Source: JAATFS01 sp037145635
GTDB lineage: Bacteria > Pseudomonadota > Gammaproteobacteria > Xanthomonadales > Xanthomonadaceae
NCBI GenBank assembly: GCA_037145635.1
Contig: JBBCXB010000003.1
Span: forward strand, 124,001 to 188,000
Length of the DNA: 64,000 bases
Direction of reading: 5' to 3'
Shown here: positions 61,448 to 64,000 of the stretch, piece after piece
Position numbering within the stretch: the first letter of the stretch is position 1
Layout: the number at the start of each line of letters is the position of its first letter
Translations under genes and position numbers: made by a program
The notes under the pieces: model-generated
Database searches by the model: none
The model's input: the letters and a program-made list of their open reading frames with translations, nothing else
Told to the model about the DNA's origin: nothing

Positions 61448-63733
61448 ATGAATTACGAATTTAAAAACCTTTCATTTGCGGATTTTGAGGATCTTGTAAG
61501 GGATCTCATCGGAAAAGAGGAAGGAATACGCTTTGAAGCATTCTGCGCAGGGCCGGATGGCGGCATTGACGGGCGGCACGCTAAGGCCAGCGGGGAAATT
61601 ATCCTGCAGGCTAAGCATTATGAAAGCTCGCCGTTTGCCAAGCTGACGGCGGCCATGAAGCGTGAGCGCTTGTCAATCAACAAGCTAAATTCTATCCGAT
61701 ACATTTTAGCGACATCCTGCAAGTTTACACCCGCTGGGAAAGATAAGATTGCTGCAATCATAGGCCCAAGCCTGAAGTCAGAAGCGGATATTTTTGGTCC
61801 GGAAGATATTAACGGTCTATTGCGGAAGTATCCGGATATCCTAAAGTCACATATAAAACTATGGCTCTCGGGCGCGGGTGTTATGGAGCGGGTTGTACGT
61901 GCGGCAGCCCATACTTTTGCAGCATTTACAAAAGAAGACATCGAGCAGAAAGTTCGTATCTATGCAGCAAATCCCAGCTTCGACGAATCACTATCTAAAT
62001 TGGAGGAGCATCGGCTTCTCATCATCTCCGGTCCACCAGGTGTGGGCAAAACGACGCTGGCCGAGATGCTTTGCTATACATTCTTGAACGAGCAATGGGA
62101 TCTCATTCCTATCCGGAGTCTGGATGATGGGTTTGCTAGTATTAATGACAGTAAAAAGCAAATATTTTTGTTCGACGACTTCCTTGGAAAAGTCGCACTC
62201 GACCGAAAGGCTCTGGCGCATAAGGATTCTGATCTTGCGCGGTTCATGAGTCGCGTACGTCGCTCGCCGAACGCCCGCTTTATCTTAACGACAAGGGCTT
62301 ACATATTTGAAGAAGCTCGGAGAGTATCCGAACATCTTGGTGATCAGCGCCTCGATGTCACGAAGTATGTACTTGATGTGGGTATCTATACACGTCGGAT
62401 CAAATCTAGGATTCTTTACAATCATCTTCTTGTATTAGAAACCCCGCGGGCGCACATTCAGGCGCTCTTAGAGAATAATGAAATCGCGGAAATTGTTGAT
62501 CATAAGAATTATAATCCGCGTATTATTGAATTCATGACTGATGCATTCCGCGTCAATGGTATCGAAGCTGCTAAATATCCCGCAGCTTTTATTGATGCCC
62601 TGAATAACCCAGCTCAGATCTGGGATAAGGCTTTCCGAGTACACATTGATCATCGGTGTAGGCACCTCCTAATAGCGATGTTTTTCCTGTCGGAATACGG
62701 GACTTCTCTTTCCACCCTTCGGTCATCCTTCGAGACCTTGCATACGGAGATGAGCAAAGCTTACCGGCTAGCGCATGGGCCTAAAGACTTCGAGGAGGCT
62801 CTCCGAATCCTGGAAGGTAGCTTTGTCAACATCGTCGACATTGGCCGGCCAACTGTCTCTTTTCTAAATCCTTCGCTCAAAGACTATCTTTCAACTTACT
62901 TGTTGGACGTGGATCTCCTTTTTCGCATCGTTCCTACGGCGGCTTCCATCGATTGGTTATCGAGCTTGTGGGACTTCGTGCATTCCCACGGGTTCAACGA
63001 AGCCGACCAAGCCAAGATCGTCTTAGCTTGCCTTGGTAAGCTAGATATGATCGAAAAGCGTCCAAGCTGGCGTCCCCGGGCAGGTGACGCCAGCTCGCTC
63101 GAATACAACGACGCTGCAAACTCCAAACGTCTTCGAATGCTGATGGACTGGTGGCAGCTCACGAGCGAGCAGCGATTTGCCGACAGTATAATGGAGATCG
63201 CTCGTAATCCGCAGCAGGGCTTCGGTGGATGGTCCGATGGTGAGAATCTGATTGAGTTAATTTCTAGAGGAGAGGAGGGGAGTTATGGCCGACCTTTCAT
63301 CTATGAAATCGAATTGCAAGAGATCCTCAAAAAAGCGCTCACGGATACAATACGGTGCAGCTCAAGTGACATGCTCTCTTCGTTTGTCGATGCCGTAGAT
63401 GCGTCTAATGGGGTACCTCCAGAAATCATCGATGCCTTGCGGGTCGCTGTACTCGAAGAGTTCCAAGAAAATGCTAGCCGCATTGAAGAGGATGATAGTG
63501 AATCTTCGTTGTCCGACCGAATCGACGCCCTAAGGAAGTTTGCGCCGCGTTTCGATGTGCCGAACAATGTCCTGAATAAAGCCATTTCAGACATTGAGGA
63601 TCGCATATACGAGATTGAAGACCGGAGTGCTCCCGCCTCCTCGCCTAGTTTCCCATCGACAAGAAAATTTGAGGGAGAGAAATTTGACGACCGTGCTCTT
63701 CGAGACCTTTTCACAACTCTCCTTGATTGTTAG
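61448..63733 (+). CDS. Restriction-endonuclease / nSTAND3-type NTPase fusion
   Basis: 761 residues. The N-terminal ~130 residues form an Mrr-like PD-(D/E)xK nuclease: FADFEDLVRDL helix, GPDGGID with D41, then EIILQAK (E50, Q54xK56). A P-loop NTPase follows: GPPGVGKTT at 195-203, IFLFDDF (Walker B, 239-245), ILTTRAYIFEEAR (sensor-1 region near 278-290) and a helical C-terminal region to 761. This is the nuclease-STAND plan of Avs-like defence proteins, in which target recognition triggers DNA cutting. No partner gene is adjacent. Composition is A+T-rich like the OLD gene, consistent with lateral origin. Confidence 0.8.
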   Translation: MNYEFKNLSFADFEDLVRDLIGKEEGIRFEAFCAGPDGGIDGRHAKASGEIILQAKHYESSPFAKLTAAMKRERLSINKLNSIRYILATSCKFTPAGKDKIAAIIGPSLKSEADIFGPEDINGLLRKYPDILKSHIKLWLSGAGVMERVVRAAAHTFAAFTKEDIEQKVRIYAANPSFDESLSKLEEHRLLIISGPPGVGKTTLAEMLCYTFLNEQWDLIPIRSLDDGFASINDSKKQIFLFDDFLGKVALDRKALAHKDSDLARFMSRVRRSPNARFILTTRAYIFEEARRVSEHLGDQRLDVTKYVLDVGIYTRRIKSRILYNHLLVLETPRAHIQALLENNEIAEIVDHKNYNPRIIEFMTDAFRVNGIEAAKYPAAFIDALNNPAQIWDKAFRVHIDHRCRHLLIAMFFLSEYGTSLSTLRSSFETLHTEMSKAYRLAHGPKDFEEALRILEGSFVNIVDIGRPTVSFLNPSLKDYLSTYLLDVDLLFRIVPTAASIDWLSSLWDFVHSHGFNEADQAKIVLACLGKLDMIEKRPSWRPRAGDASSLEYNDAANSKRLRMLMDWWQLTSEQRFADSIMEIARNPQQGFGGWSDGENLIELISRGEEGSYGRPFIYEIELQEILKKALTDTIRCSSSDMLSSFVDAVDASNGVPPEIIDALRVAVLEEFQENASRIEEDDSESSLSDRIDALRKFAPRFDVPNNVLNKAISDIEDRIYEIEDRSAPASSPSFPSTRKFEGEKFDDRALRDLFTTLLDC

Positions 63734-63885
63734 CCTGGTTAATACAGCTGGGCATAGGACAGAGTTTAGGGTTGCCTTGCAAACACCTCAGCGACATCTG
63801 CAGTGGCGTCGGTCGGATGCTGATGAAGGCCTCTCCCAATATAGATAGTTGACATCCCCGAAAACCCGCAGCAATCTCTACCACA

Positions 63886-63944
63886 AGGAGCGTAGAAACT
63901 CCTCTAAGAGCGGTACCCACCTCCGTCAAACCGGTGGGTTTTTT
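63886..63944 (+). terminator. Hairpin and intrinsic terminator at the island's right end
   Basis: AGGAG-CGTAGAAA-CTCCT (63886-63903) is followed by ACCCACC (63915-63921) pairing with GGTGGGT (63933-63939) and a run of six T's (63939-63944). This is a good factor-independent terminator and could alternatively be the 3' end of a small RNA starting upstream. Confidence 0.6.
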
Positions 63945-63970
63945 GTGCCTGCAGCGTCTTGCGGGCGCAA

Positions 63971-63991
63971 CCGACGCGATGCCTGCGTCGG
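63971..63991. repeat. 7-bp inverted repeat at the window edge
   Basis: CCGACGC-gatgcct-GCGTCGG is a perfect inverted repeat in the GC-rich sequence that resumes after the island. It may be part of the boundary element that continues beyond the window. Confidence 0.4.
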
Positions 63992-64000
63992 GAGGGCGGC

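Overview
The window is chromosomal DNA from a GC-rich gammaproteobacterium, most likely a member of the Xanthomonadaceae close to Xanthomonas. This is inferred from gene content: many TonB-dependent receptors, FabV as enoyl-ACP reductase, a pectin-use locus built around a TonB receptor, and CRP/Clp-type sites. Codon use is strongly GC-biased up to about 57.4 kb. The last 6.5 kb is visibly richer in A+T and looks like an accessory defence island.

Layout. 0-7.4 kb: the end of a BlaI/MecI repressor, an M56 (BlaR1-like) membrane peptidase, a translationally coupled exonuclease/helicase pair resembling MrfB/MrfA, and a TupA-like ATP-grasp gene preceded by two tandem CRP/Clp-type boxes. 7.7-22.7 kb: housekeeping and transport genes (CPA2 antiporter, NAD(P)-binding protein, AI-2E permease, alpha/beta hydrolases, a divergent LysR/SDR pair, host-attachment protein plus thioredoxin, ProP-like transporter, EcsC protein, DUF938 methyltransferase, flavodoxin-fold reductase, siderophore TonB receptor). 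22.9-24.3 kb: a decayed fragment, two small hypothetical genes and REP-like hairpins. 24.4-30.1 kb: fructose-1,6-bisphosphatase, an aromatic aminotransferase, a second TonB receptor and an orphan FlgH-like lipoprotein.

30.1-35.4 kb is an alcohol/aldehyde module: an AcoR-type sigma-54 activator, a divergent aldehyde dehydrogenase with a clear -24/-12 promoter and two upstream palindromes, an Adh with an FNR/Anr-type box placed at -41.5, and a DUF779 protein. 36.0-37.8 kb encodes a LigD-like protein with phosphoesterase and polymerase domains but no ligase domain. 38.2-43.8 kb is a complete lactate-use cluster (lldP, lldR, lldD, dld, all on the minus strand) with two FadR-family operators flanking the lldP promoter. 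44.0-46.6 kb holds an isoprenylcysteine methyltransferase-like protein and a two-component system, followed by fabV.

48.0-57.5 kb is a pectin/galacturonate locus: kdgK, a divergent TonB receptor with two near-identical operators between them, a pectinesterase, and a 1309-residue secreted LamG-containing protein of unrecognised catalytic class. 57.6-63.9 kb is the A+T-rich island: small genes (one with an in-frame TGA), a KTSC protein, an OLD-family ATPase-TOPRIM nuclease, a decayed two-TM coiled-coil partner gene, an IS5-type transposase remnant, and a restriction endonuclease-nSTAND NTPase fusion. It ends in a terminator and hairpin cluster near the window edge. No tRNA, rRNA, CRISPR array or integrase was seen.
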